Positions 27,539 through 36,141 of a stretch of 64,000 nt of DNA are shown piece by piece. Where the stretch lies: NCBI RefSeq assembly GCF_013365535.1, contig NZ_CP053590.1, positions 2,718,501 to 2,782,500 of the forward strand. The letters run 5' to 3'. Every line of letters begins with the position of its first letter. Positions within the stretch are counted from its first letter, which is position 1. The translations under genes and the position numbers were made by a program. The notes under the pieces are model-generated. The model saw only the letters and a list, made by a program, of their open reading frames with translations. It had not been told where the DNA came from and did no database searches. Source of the DNA: Aquimarina sp. TRL1 (lineage in GTDB: Bacteria > Bacteroidota > Bacteroidia > Flavobacteriales > Flavobacteriaceae).

Positions 27539-27599
27539 GTATAAGGATACAGGTATATCGTAGAAGAAAAATAAGGTGTCTGTACCTGTACCTTTATAC
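27539..27599 (-). other. Large imperfect inverted repeat between the two aminotransferase genes
   Basis: GTATAAGGATACAGGTA (27539-27555) and TACCTGTACCTTTATAC (27583-27599) pair over 17 positions with two mismatches around a 27-nt loop. It lies 20 nt upstream of the class I aminotransferase start. It could be an attenuator, an mRNA processing site or an operator. There is no T-run next to it. Confidence 0.55.
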
Positions 27600-27643
27600 T
27601 GATTTGTAATTATTTCAATTCTTGTCGGATAAAAAGAACGGGA

Positions 27644-29017
27644 TTATAAAGCTTCGGCTTCAATAAGGGAAGTTTCAAAGATATCCACAATGCTGTCTAA
27701 TTCTTTTTTGTTGATAATCAAAGGGGGAGAGATGATAATGGCATTGCCTGAAGCACGTACAAAGGCTCCTTTCTCGATCATTTTTTTATGAATTTTAGAT
27801 ACGATCTCTCTATTGGGCTTTTTACTCGTTTTATCTTTTACAAATTCGATGGCAAACATCAATCCTTTTCCTCTTACATCACCAACTGTTTTATATGTGT
27901 TTTCAAAAGGTTTTAATCGATTCATCAAGTGATTTCCCAGTTTTCGTGCATTGGCAGGAAGGTCTTCTTTAATAACTATGTTTAGGGCAGCAATGGCAGC
28001 TGCACAAGCAACCGGATGACCAGAATAGGTATATCCATGACCAATAGCGCCGAAGGAATCATTATTTGCTTTGAAGACATTATCAATTCGTTCATTACAA
28101 AGTGTTGCTCCCAAAGGAATATAACCAGAAGAAATTCCTTTGGCTAATGTCATGATATCAGGTTTTACACCCCAGGCACGACTTCCAAACATACTACCGG
28201 ATCGACCAAAACCGGTAACTACCTCATCCGCGATTAACAAGACATCATATTTATCGCAGACTTCTCTTACTAATGGCATAAAATTATCAGGAGGAACAAT
28301 TACACCACCAGCTCCCAGAACAGGCTCCATAATGAAAGCTGCTACGGTATCTGGACTTTGAAACTGAATTTCACGCTCTAGTAGTTCAGCACAGATTTTA
28401 CCCAATTCTTCTGGGTTTTCAGTATACGGGTTTCGATAAGTCCATGGAGCATCAATATGAGAACATCCAGGAAGTAAAGGTTCGTAATTTCTTCTAAAAC
28501 GAGTATTTCCATTTACTGAAGCAGCACCGAAATGTGTGCCGTGGTATCCTTGTTTTAAAGAGATAAATTTATATCGATCTTTTTGCCCTTCCATTTTCCA
28601 ATATTGACGGGCAATCCGCATAGCGGTTTCCATGGCATCAGAACCTCCGGAGCTAAACATGACCCGTTTCATATTTTCTGGCTTGGTCATTTCCATCAGT
28701 AAATGAGCTAACTCAATCGAACGTGGGTGCGAAGTACCTTTAAAGGTAGAATAGTATACCAATTCATCCAATTGATTAATAATAGCGTCTTTAATTTCTT
28801 GCCGATTATACCCACAATTGATATTCCATAATCCGGCAAATCCATCAATCATTTTGCGCCCATGATTATCTTCTATGTGGACTCCTTTTCCTTTTTTTAT
28901 AATTAAAGGAGGCTTTTGTAACATGTCATTCGGGTGTCCCATGGGATGCCATTGTTCTTTCCCATTCCATTCTTCTATATTCAATGATGCGTCCATATTT
29001 AATAAGGTTGTATCCAT
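27644..29017 (-). CDS. Class III omega-amino-acid/amine:pyruvate-type aminotransferase
   Basis: 457 residues. The family marks are GFAGLWNINCGY, MFSSGGSDAMETAMR, AYHG-like QGYHGTHFGA, MEPVLGAGGVIVPP, ADEVVTGFGRSG and the PLP lysine near 293 in TLAKGISSGYIPLGA. The N-terminal SGLWN-type motif is shared with beta-alanine:pyruvate and Vibrio fluvialis-type amine transaminases, which remove primary amines that have no alpha-carboxylate. That makes it the candidate for turning an aromatic amine into its aldehyde, which the aldehyde dehydrogenase of the island could oxidise. It follows the HAD gene by ten bases. Substrate is inferred. Confidence 0.85.
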   Translation of the reverse strand: MDTTLLNMDASLNIEEWNGKEQWHPMGHPNDMLQKPPLIIKKGKGVHIEDNHGRKMIDGFAGLWNINCGYNRQEIKDAIINQLDELVYYSTFKGTSHPRSIELAHLLMEMTKPENMKRVMFSSGGSDAMETAMRIARQYWKMEGQKDRYKFISLKQGYHGTHFGAASVNGNTRFRRNYEPLLPGCSHIDAPWTYRNPYTENPEELGKICAELLEREIQFQSPDTVAAFIMEPVLGAGGVIVPPDNFMPLVREVCDKYDVLLIADEVVTGFGRSGSMFGSRAWGVKPDIMTLAKGISSGYIPLGATLCNERIDNVFKANNDSFGAIGHGYTYSGHPVACAAAIAALNIVIKEDLPANARKLGNHLMNRLKPFENTYKTVGDVRGKGLMFAIEFVKDKTSKKPNREIVSKIHKKMIEKGAFVRASGNAIIISPPLIINKKELDSIVDIFETSLIEAEAL

Positions 29018-29027
29018 TTTTATTTTT

Positions 29028-29708
29028 TTAATTGTTGGTTGCGATAAGAGAGTTGATGCCTAGTACATGTAATACATATTGATAGCAGGCATCTGGTTGT
29101 GTAATGTCGAAATGCAGGGTTTTTAATCCTGACTTCATAGCTCCTACTATGTTTCGTAATTGATCGTCTACAAACAACACTTCATTGGCGTGTAATTGTA
29201 GTGTGTTCAATGCTATTTCATAGGCTTTGGGATTCGGTTTTAAAATAGCGTTATGAGTAGCGTCGTAAAAAGAATCCAGATCTTTAAGAAAGGGAAGGTT
29301 GTCTACAAATTCTTTCCCGGTGAATAATTCAATTTCATTACTTAAGATCCCTACCTTACCTCCTGATTTTTTTACAATATCAATTACTTGTAATGCCTGA
29401 GGTCGCAATACTTCACTGTAATCGGTTTTTTCTCCCATGGATTTCAGTAAGTCAAGCATTGACCAGTTTTTTTTTCCAATTAACGCTCCAATTTCCCGAG
29501 CACGTGTTCCCCAATAATCGCGTTCAGTAATTTCATCTCGCTGCATGGACATCCATAAAGGATCACTACTTGGGTCAAAAGGTCCTTTCCAGGTTAATAC
29601 TCCTTTGGGAAGTTGAAGTTTTTCTTCTATGATATTCTGGCGCTCAAACAGCGATTTACTGATAACACTACCAAAATCCAATAACAAGGCTTTTATAGGC
29701 GTTTTCAT
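29028..29708 (-). CDS. HAD-superfamily hydrolase (subfamily IA)
   Basis: 226 residues. Motif I is LLLDFGSVI, so the usual second Asp (DxD) is replaced by Gly, as in the epoxide-hydrolase-N-terminal-like HAD-IA v3 group. The Lys motif is LKPNPKAYEIAL and the acidic motif IV is EVLFVDDQLRNIVGA. The sequence QRDEITERDYW fits the cap helix. It starts in a four-base overlap (ATGA) with the UPF0261 gene, so the two are translationally coupled. Without the second Asp ordinary phosphatase acid/base chemistry is weakened, but some members still act on phosphorylated or halogenated small molecules. Its step in this island is unknown. Confidence 0.8.
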   Translation of the reverse strand: MKTPIKALLLDFGSVISKSLFERQNIIEEKLQLPKGVLTWKGPFDPSSDPLWMSMQRDEITERDYWGTRAREIGALIGKKNWSMLDLLKSMGEKTDYSEVLRPQALQVIDIVKKSGGKVGILSNEIELFTGKEFVDNLPFLKDLDSFYDATHNAILKPNPKAYEIALNTLQLHANEVLFVDDQLRNIVGAMKSGLKTLHFDITQPDACYQYVLHVLGINSLIATNN

Positions 29709-30952
29709 GCGTTTACAGGCTGTTTTAATATAATTCCTTTTTCTATCCAGTCATCAAATACATCAAGTACCCTGTCTGCAAAGACCTGATCATTGATATG
29801 GCAGTTGATTTCTTCTATTTCAATATTGGGAGTATGAAGAGATTTCATCTCGTTAAAAAACACGTGTAATGTTTCAGGGTCATATAACTCTCGACCTTTT
29901 CTATCCCATTCCAGTACCCCTTTTAGAGGAAGCAGTAGTTTTGTTTTTCCTTTTGCTTTGGCAATTTTCTGTGCAATCTTTACTGCCAGTTTTCTAAGTT
30001 CTTTTTTATCTAGCACTACAGAAGAAATCAGTCGATTATGTACATGAGAAGGGCGGTCTTTCAGTTTTTTTGGTGGTTTTTGCCAGGTTGGAATATCAAC
30101 AATATTAATAGAACCGGGGGCAATGATTTGAGGAATTCCGTTTAACCCTGTATTTTCTAACCGATCTTTTCCAGAGGTAACAATAGAATTAAACACATCA
30201 TTGACAACTTCCTGTAAACTGAAATCCAGGACGGCTGCAAATCGTTTTTTACTGGCTAACCACTCCAATGCTCTTCCGCCCTGACCGGTTGTGTGAAATA
30301 CAACCAGTTCAAAACCTCTTTTTTCCAATTCTGGTTTTAGATATACCATATACTTCAGAGCAGATTTTCCCAGAGAACTCATAGCGACCAATGGTTTGTC
30401 TATTTTAAGCTTTTGAGAAGCTCTTGCTGCTCCGACTACAGCACCACAAGCCTGTCTCAATACAGATTTACATATTTTGTTTATTCCATATAAGCCACCT
30501 GACCAAAGCATCATCGATAAGTCTGGAGATATTCTTTCAGGAGGGATTAAATGAGAAAATGAAATGGTAGAAACCACATATTTGGGAACACCAAAAGGAA
30601 GAGAAGAGGCAACATCCAATGCAAGGTCAGTACCCATGGTACCTCCCAAAGCAATCATTCCATCAATCTTTCCTTCACTATATAATTGACTGACTAATTT
30701 AGAGGCTCCTTCAGCGGTCTTAGTCATGGCTTTGTTTTCGTCTCCTAATGCTATAATAGCTTTGTTGGTAGTATTTATGGTTTTTGCAACATCATGTTTA
30801 CTATAATCAACGGCAAAACCAGGATCTCCCAGAACGCCTACATCCATGACTTTTGGGTTTCCTCCCTGCGCTTCGATACAATGCTTCATGAATAATAATT
30901 CGTCAGATTTTGTATCTGCGGTACCAACGATAAGTATTGTTTTTCTTTTCAT
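29705..30952 (-). CDS. UPF0261 / Tm-1-like ATP-binding domain protein
   Basis: 415 residues matching the UPF0261 family. The N-terminal Tm-1-like nucleotide-binding fold opens with KTILIVGTADTKSDELLFMK, the family signature, followed by ALGGTMGTDLALDVASSLPFGVPKYVVST. The C-terminal domain includes VFHTTGQGGRALEWL and PLKGVLEWDRKGRELYDPE. The plant relative Tm-1 binds ATP; the bacterial biochemical role is not established to my knowledge. Here it heads an operon UPF0261-HAD-class III aminotransferase with a strong copy of the shared promoter element. That places it in aromatic amine catabolism. A kinase or ligase role is only a guess. Confidence 0.85.
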   Translation of the reverse strand: MKRKTILIVGTADTKSDELLFMKHCIEAQGGNPKVMDVGVLGDPGFAVDYSKHDVAKTINTTNKAIIALGDENKAMTKTAEGASKLVSQLYSEGKIDGMIALGGTMGTDLALDVASSLPFGVPKYVVSTISFSHLIPPERISPDLSMMLWSGGLYGINKICKSVLRQACGAVVGAARASQKLKIDKPLVAMSSLGKSALKYMVYLKPELEKRGFELVVFHTTGQGGRALEWLASKKRFAAVLDFSLQEVVNDVFNSIVTSGKDRLENTGLNGIPQIIAPGSINIVDIPTWQKPPKKLKDRPSHVHNRLISSVVLDKKELRKLAVKIAQKIAKAKGKTKLLLPLKGVLEWDRKGRELYDPETLHVFFNEMKSLHTPNIEIEEINCHINDQVFADRVLDVFDDWIEKGIILKQPVNA

Positions 30953-30973
30953 TACTTGCTTATTACTCCTGAT

Positions 30974-31038
30974 TAAAATTAAAAATGAAATAGGATTCTT
31001 GTTTACATAAAAGTGTAATTAATATTTATGTTTTGTGC
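30974..31038 (-). promoter_or_regulatory. Shared 65-bp catabolic element, UPF0261 operon
   Basis: Read on the minus strand: GCACAAAA (31038-31031), 18 nt, TTTTATGTA (31012-31004), 22 nt, TAATTTTA (30981-30974). Both half-sites are identical to those upstream of the aldehyde dehydrogenase and TonB receptor genes; the -7 box differs by its last base. It lies 21 nt before the start codon. Confidence 0.8.
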
Positions 31039-31066
31039 TTTTTTTATTGATTAAATAAACTATTTG

Positions 31067-32497
31067 TCAAGAGGTTTCCTGATGTGGGTGTTTTTGCAAA
31101 ACATGCTCTATTTCCAGAGGAGTCCAGAGCGGTACTTCCTGTTTGTATTTAAGCCATACAAAAGAATAAGTAGCACATATAGAGAGTATGACAAAAAAAG
31201 GAATATAAATCTGAGATGGTGTTAAGAAAGGAGGGACCAAATAGAAAAAGGTGATAAATAATCCGATAATAGCCAATAATTGTGGGAGAGGATATAAAGG
31301 GGTCTTAAAAGGGCGTACAATTTTAGGGTGTCTTTTTCGTAGTAAGACTACAGCAATATTAATCAGTATATAAAAAAATATCCAGGAGCAGATAGCTGCC
31401 AGGATGAGAGCAAAAACTCCATTGATATCAGATCCGATGAGGTAAGATCCAAGCATAGGGATCAGTGCAATAAAAATAATACCAACATAGGGAGTGTCAT
31501 ATTTTTTATGTGTTTTTAGAAATATTTTAGGCAAGACTCCATCAAGTGCCATTCCATAAAGTATTCTGGGAATACTGGCGATGATGGTATTTATTAAAGC
31601 AACTGTGGCAAGGAATATTACCAAAACAAAACCCCATTTACCCACCTCACCTAAAATAGCATCACCATACACCAAAGCGCTCTCAGGTGTTTCCAGTAAT
31701 AATGTATTACTTGTTTGATCGACAACTTCATTAGGAACTAACCGAACGATACTGGTGCCAAATATCAGCATTGCAATTAATGACATTGTCAATCCGATAA
31801 ATAAAGAATGTTTGATATTCTTATTAGGATCCTTCATTTCAGGGGCTAGTGGTGTTACATATTCTGCTCCTACAAATAGGAATAAGGTGAACCCTACCAA
31901 GGTGAAAATTGCAGAAATGTCATGACCGATGGAAGAGTCACCCCAAATAAAATCTAAATTGGTTTTGGGGATGATAAACAATCCGATGATTCCTAGAATA
32001 ACCATTAAAGCATATTTGGAATACGATAGGATGTTTTCTATCAGAGCAAACATATTGATGCCTCTAATATTGATTATAGCACATAGAATTACAATTCCCC
32101 AACCAATAATCCAGGAATTTTCTGGAGAAACGAAAGAAGAAACAATAGGAAAATTACTTTGTGCAAATAAGCCTGCGGCAGCTACCTCTGCTGATGAAGC
32201 AAAAAAAGTAACAATCACATAAGAAGCGAGTGTTGCAGTAACTCCCCAAAATCGCCCCATTGCAATGGTGATGTAATCATAGACAGCTCCTACTGTTGGA
32301 ATGATTCCGGAAAGCTCTGCAAAGCTGGTTGCCTGACACATCATTAATACATATGAAATTACCAGTGCAATAAAGAAAACATAGCCGCCCAGGCTAATCC
32401 CTTGTGTAATGGTTAATAGAGAAGATGCCAGTAGCATTAATCCCAGAATAGATGCGATACCTGTCGGGGTTCCAACTTTTTTATTGCTAGTACTCAT
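31067..32497 (-). CDS. APC-family amino acid/amine permease
   Basis: 476 residues with about twelve hydrophobic membrane segments (for example GIASILGLMLLASSLLTITQ, then VFFIALVISYVLMMC). The APC landmark after helix 2, FAELSGIIPTVGAVYDYI, is present. Family members carry amino acids or amines with protons or by exchange. It lies 74 nt downstream of the aldehyde dehydrogenase and is probably on its mRNA, as no own element copy is found. It is the only inner-membrane carrier in the island and the natural candidate for importing the amine across the inner membrane. Confidence 0.87.
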   Translation of the reverse strand: MSTSNKKVGTPTGIASILGLMLLASSLLTITQGISLGGYVFFIALVISYVLMMCQATSFAELSGIIPTVGAVYDYITIAMGRFWGVTATLASYVIVTFFASSAEVAAAGLFAQSNFPIVSSFVSPENSWIIGWGIVILCAIINIRGINMFALIENILSYSKYALMVILGIIGLFIIPKTNLDFIWGDSSIGHDISAIFTLVGFTLFLFVGAEYVTPLAPEMKDPNKNIKHSLFIGLTMSLIAMLIFGTSIVRLVPNEVVDQTSNTLLLETPESALVYGDAILGEVGKWGFVLVIFLATVALINTIIASIPRILYGMALDGVLPKIFLKTHKKYDTPYVGIIFIALIPMLGSYLIGSDINGVFALILAAICSWIFFYILINIAVVLLRKRHPKIVRPFKTPLYPLPQLLAIIGLFITFFYLVPPFLTPSQIYIPFFVILSICATYSFVWLKYKQEVPLWTPLEIEHVLQKHPHQETS

Positions 32498-32571
32498 AAT
32501 TGTATTAAAAGTGTTTTATGTTAATAGATTACATGTCTGATTACAATATACTAATTTGATAATTAGGGGAT

Positions 32572-34008
32572 TTAGTAGGAGATTACTACGGATTTTGATC
32601 TGGTGAAGGCTGCTATAGATGCTTTCCCCAGCTCATTACCAATTCCAGATTGTTTAAATCCTCCTAATGGTAAATTTGGATCAGACCGAACAGGAGAATT
32701 GACATAAATCATCCCTGCATGTAGTTTAGACAGTAAATAGTGCATATTACTTACATTTTTTGTCCAAATACTTGCTGCCAGTCCATAAGGAGTATCATTA
32801 GCTTTTTGGATTAAATCATCTAAACCATCGTAGGAGACAGCTACGAGAACAGGACCGAATATTTCTTGTTTTAAAATATCTATTTTATGATTATCTGGGT
32901 TTGAAAATACTGTGGGAGCTACATAATATCCTTTGTTATATAGCTTATTACCTCCTGCAATAACTTCTGCTCCTGCTGCAATTCCAGAATCGATATACTT
33001 TATAACATGTTCCATATGTGATTTGGAAACTAATGGTCCCATTTGAGATGTTTGATCCATTCCATGTCCTACTTTCATGGTTTTGGCTATATCACCTATA
33101 TCACTCAGGATGGTATCATATTTTTGTTTAGGAAGATAGATTCTGGAGCCGGAAACACATACTTGTCCCTGATTATAAAAAATCCCTTTGGTAGTTCCTT
33201 TGGGTAGAGAATTCAGATCAGCATCATCGAGTACTAGTACTGGATTTTTACCTCCTAGTTCTAATGTGAATTCTTTTAAATTTTGTCCGGCTTGTTTTCC
33301 TATGTTTTTACCTACTTGAGAAGACCCGGTAAAAGTTATTTTATGAACCTTGGGGTGATTGATCAGGTAATTTCCGACGGTTGCCCCTCTGCCATTAACT
33401 ACATTGATCACTCCATCAGGGATACCTGCTTCCTGAGATAATTCTGCTAGTCGTAATGCAGTTAAAGGGGTTTCTTCTGATGGTTTAAAAACTACAGCAC
33501 AGCCACAGGCAAGGGCAGGTGCTATTTTCCAAGCATACATCATCATAGGAACATTCCAGGGAGCAATAGCAGCCACAACACCAATGGGTTCTTTTTGGGT
33601 ATAGGCAAAATGGTTTCCGCCACTTAGGGATACTCCCAGGGTAGATCCTTCTATTTTGGTTGCCCACCCGGCATAGTATCTAAAACAATTTACAGTAGCA
33701 CCCACTTCTTTTTGGGCATCCGCAAGTAGTTTTCCATGTTCTGCTACGAGTAATTCACTCAATTCGGTAGTGTGTTGTTCTATGATATCAGCATATTTGA
33801 GTAAAACAGCTTCCTTTTTATTTGGAAGCATTTTATACCAATCCCCCTGATATATCTGGTAATGAGCAGCATTTATAGCAGTGTCAATATCGATATTTCC
33901 TGCTTCTGAGATGGTTTGGATTTCTTCTTCGGTGGCAGGATTGTGTATGCTAAAAGTAACGTCTGATGAACCATCAATCCATTTACCATTTATGAAATTT
34001 GATTTCAT
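32572..34008 (-). CDS. Aldehyde dehydrogenase, candidate aromatic aldehyde dehydrogenase
   Basis: 478 residues, NAD(P)-dependent ALDH. Cys near 284 (NQGQVCVSGSRIY) and Glu near 250 (TLELGGKNP) are the catalytic pair. The stretch GVVAAIAPWNVPMMMYAWKIAPALACG and the sequence around GGNHFAYTQKEPIG are of the phenylacetaldehyde/betaine-aldehyde dehydrogenase kind. It is a third ALDH in the island, distinct from HpaE and GabD. If the class III aminotransferase yields 4-hydroxyphenylacetaldehyde, this enzyme would make 4-hydroxyphenylacetate, the entry compound of hpa. It heads a likely two-gene operon with the permease. Confidence 0.87.
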   Translation of the reverse strand: MKSNFINGKWIDGSSDVTFSIHNPATEEEIQTISEAGNIDIDTAINAAHYQIYQGDWYKMLPNKKEAVLLKYADIIEQHTTELSELLVAEHGKLLADAQKEVGATVNCFRYYAGWATKIEGSTLGVSLSGGNHFAYTQKEPIGVVAAIAPWNVPMMMYAWKIAPALACGCAVVFKPSEETPLTALRLAELSQEAGIPDGVINVVNGRGATVGNYLINHPKVHKITFTGSSQVGKNIGKQAGQNLKEFTLELGGKNPVLVLDDADLNSLPKGTTKGIFYNQGQVCVSGSRIYLPKQKYDTILSDIGDIAKTMKVGHGMDQTSQMGPLVSKSHMEHVIKYIDSGIAAGAEVIAGGNKLYNKGYYVAPTVFSNPDNHKIDILKQEIFGPVLVAVSYDGLDDLIQKANDTPYGLAASIWTKNVSNMHYLLSKLHAGMIYVNSPVRSDPNLPLGGFKQSGIGNELGKASIAAFTRSKSVVISY

Positions 34009-34202
34009 AGCTTGTATAGAGAATTAAAATAAATGTTTGTTTTTATAGCAATTCGTAAAATAGAATTCACAAATCACTGAGTTGTCTTTTTGAACTTCAA
34101 AATCCATAAGTTGTTATTAATAACAAAAACGGAAGTAATCCTGATTCGATTTTATATAACATCTTCTTGAACTCTGTTAATCAAAGAGCAAAATGACTAC
34201 TC

Positions 34203-34267
34203 CAAACATATTCATCATTTGTAAAAAAACACTACATAAAAATAGATGTTTTGTTTAGGTTTTGTGC
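34203..34267 (-). promoter_or_regulatory. Shared 65-bp catabolic element, aldehyde dehydrogenase-permease operon
   Basis: Read on the minus strand: GCACAAAA (34267-34260), 18 nt, TTTTATGTA (34241-34233), 22 nt, TATGTTTG (34210-34203), a perfect TAnnTTTG box. The distance to the ATG at 34008 implies a leader of roughly 190 nt, unusually long here. The upstream edge is only eight bases from the stop of the amidohydrolase gene. Confidence 0.8.
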
Positions 34268-34275
34268 GTTGTTGT

Positions 34276-35991
34276 TTATGGTTTTAACCTATGGCATTCA
34301 ACTCCTTTGTAATAGGTTGACAGTACTTTGATTTCACTAATATCATCTGGATCAATATCGAAGATGGATTGATCAAGAATGATGAAGTCTGCATTTTTAC
34401 CAACTTCTAATGAACCGGATTCATGGTTTTTATTCATTGATATAGCACCGTTTATAGTGAAGATTCGCAAGGCATCAGATAAAGGAATTTTTTGTTCGGA
34501 CCAAAATGCTTTTGTAGTGTTTGTTGCTGTAGGGTTTTTTCGGGTTACCATGGCTTCTATACCAACCCATGGATTGAGGTTTACGGCAACTGAAGGCCAA
34601 TCAGAACCTGCTATACAATGAACTTCATGCTTTACCAAGTTTTTAATGGGCCAGAAGTCATGATTTTTTTCATCACAAACGGTTGCCAAAATATTATCAA
34701 TAATGGGACTTGGAAACCATAGATAAGGAGACAGATCTGCTGCGATATTTAGTGTTTTCATTCTCAGGAGGTCGTACTCATGTATATAACTGGCATGTGC
34801 TAACTCATGTTTTTGAGTGCTTTGAGGGTTATTTTTACGAGCATATTCGACGGCATTAATAGCTTCTCGTGCCGACCTGTCTCCGGCAGCATGAATTTTA
34901 ATGATAAACTGTTCTTTGTCGAAATTAGCAATATCTTGTTGTAGTAGTTCTGGTGTAATATGCAAAAAACCATTAGTTGGAGTAGGGTGATGATGATCCG
35001 TTTTGTAATTGCATAGCATGGCGGCTGTTCGAGAGGAAGTGGGAACGCCATCTAAGAAAAATTTGATAAAATAAGGGTCGATATTATCGGTTTTGTTCTT
35101 TTTAGCAGTTTCTACAAAAGACCGGATATCCAGGGGGTGATTTCTTGCCATTTTAGGTGTAGATTGACACATGGCAAAAAACATATTGATAGCACCAGCT
35201 TGATCCATTTTATACATTGTTTCAATGGATTTTTTATTGGCGTCTGCATCCTTAATAGCGATAATTCCATAGGAGAGCGATTGTTTTTGTGCATATTCTA
35301 TGGACTTCGCGTATTGTTCTTCGGTGAAGGTTACCTTATCAAGTACCAGAAAGGAAGCATTTTCGTGAAGAACCCCATTGGGGTTTCCCTGAGGGTCTTT
35401 TTCAATTCTTCCATTTTTAGGGTCTGGAGTATCGCGATTGATGTTCCCCATTTTTAACCCAGCACTATTCACCCATAAATTATGACCCGTATCATCTGCT
35501 AGTAATATAGGAATGGTGCTATTGATTGCATCCAACCATCTTAAGGGGTGATCAATCTGATTTTTTTCAAAAAAATCACTAGCCCAGGCACCTCCAATGA
35601 CGATTTCAGAATTTACGTGCTTTATATAATGCTTCATACTTTTGTGTAAAGAATCAGCTGGAATATCCCATTCAAAATTTAATTGAAAAAGATCTTTTAA
35701 GGCTCCAGTAATTGGATGAGAATGCGAATCATAAATACCGGGCATTAAAGTGTTCTGATGTAAATCTACTTCTTTTATGGAATAGATTTTTTGCAAAGAA
35801 TCTTTTAAGATGTGATAATTTCCGATTGCTATTATTTTTTTATTTCTAATAGCCATAGCCTCGACAATATCATTCTGCTTATTAATGGTTAGTATTGAAC
35901 CATTATGAAAGATGGTGAGGGGTGGTTTATTATCTTTTTTACAACTGATACAACAAAGAATCAGTAAGCTATATAGGAAACGATTTTTCAT
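34276..35991 (-). CDS. Amidohydrolase (YtcJ/NfdA-like, amidohydrolase_3) lipoprotein
   Basis: 571 residues with a lipoprotein signal (MKNRFLYSLLILCCISC), so it is outside the cytoplasm. The TIM-barrel amidohydrolase marks are DSHSHP near residue 88 (metal HxH), FFLDGVPTSSRTAAM, IHAAGDRS near 365, HASYIHEYD and the metal Asp in AGSDWPS near 463. The YtcJ branch includes N-substituted formamide deformylase, which releases amines from N-formyl compounds. A periplasmic or surface deacylase that frees an amine fits the island's permease and transaminase. It follows the TonB receptor after 150 nt, a space that holds a hairpin. Substrate is inferred. Confidence 0.85.
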   Translation of the reverse strand: MKNRFLYSLLILCCISCKKDNKPPLTIFHNGSILTINKQNDIVEAMAIRNKKIIAIGNYHILKDSLQKIYSIKEVDLHQNTLMPGIYDSHSHPITGALKDLFQLNFEWDIPADSLHKSMKHYIKHVNSEIVIGGAWASDFFEKNQIDHPLRWLDAINSTIPILLADDTGHNLWVNSAGLKMGNINRDTPDPKNGRIEKDPQGNPNGVLHENASFLVLDKVTFTEEQYAKSIEYAQKQSLSYGIIAIKDADANKKSIETMYKMDQAGAINMFFAMCQSTPKMARNHPLDIRSFVETAKKNKTDNIDPYFIKFFLDGVPTSSRTAAMLCNYKTDHHHPTPTNGFLHITPELLQQDIANFDKEQFIIKIHAAGDRSAREAINAVEYARKNNPQSTQKHELAHASYIHEYDLLRMKTLNIAADLSPYLWFPSPIIDNILATVCDEKNHDFWPIKNLVKHEVHCIAGSDWPSVAVNLNPWVGIEAMVTRKNPTATNTTKAFWSEQKIPLSDALRIFTINGAISMNKNHESGSLEVGKNADFIILDQSIFDIDPDDISEIKVLSTYYKGVECHRLKP

Positions 35992-36056
35992 TATTATTGG
36001 TTGGTTTGCTAAGAGTAATGTATGTAATAGAAATAGTAATGATTTGTATCAAGATC

Positions 36057-36090
36057 AATAACCCTCTGTGAGTTTTCCACGAGGGTTATT
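36057..36090 (-). terminator. Hairpin between TonB receptor and amidohydrolase genes
   Basis: AATAACCCTC (36057-36066) and GAGGGTTATT (36081-36090) form a perfect 10-bp stem with a 14-nt loop, about 50 nt after the receptor stop. No strong T-run follows on the minus strand, so it may be a partial terminator or an mRNA-stabilising element rather than a full stop. Confidence 0.5.
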
Positions 36091-36141
36091 AATATGGGAT
36101 CTATATGATTATCATTGTGTCTCTGAATACAAAAAATATGT

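Noticed and set aside
32498..32571. A copy of the shared 65-bp element before the APC permease
   Set aside because: ACATAAAA is there in minus orientation, but neither partner half-site nor -7 box falls at the required spacing; the permease is more likely cotranscribed with the aldehyde dehydrogenase.
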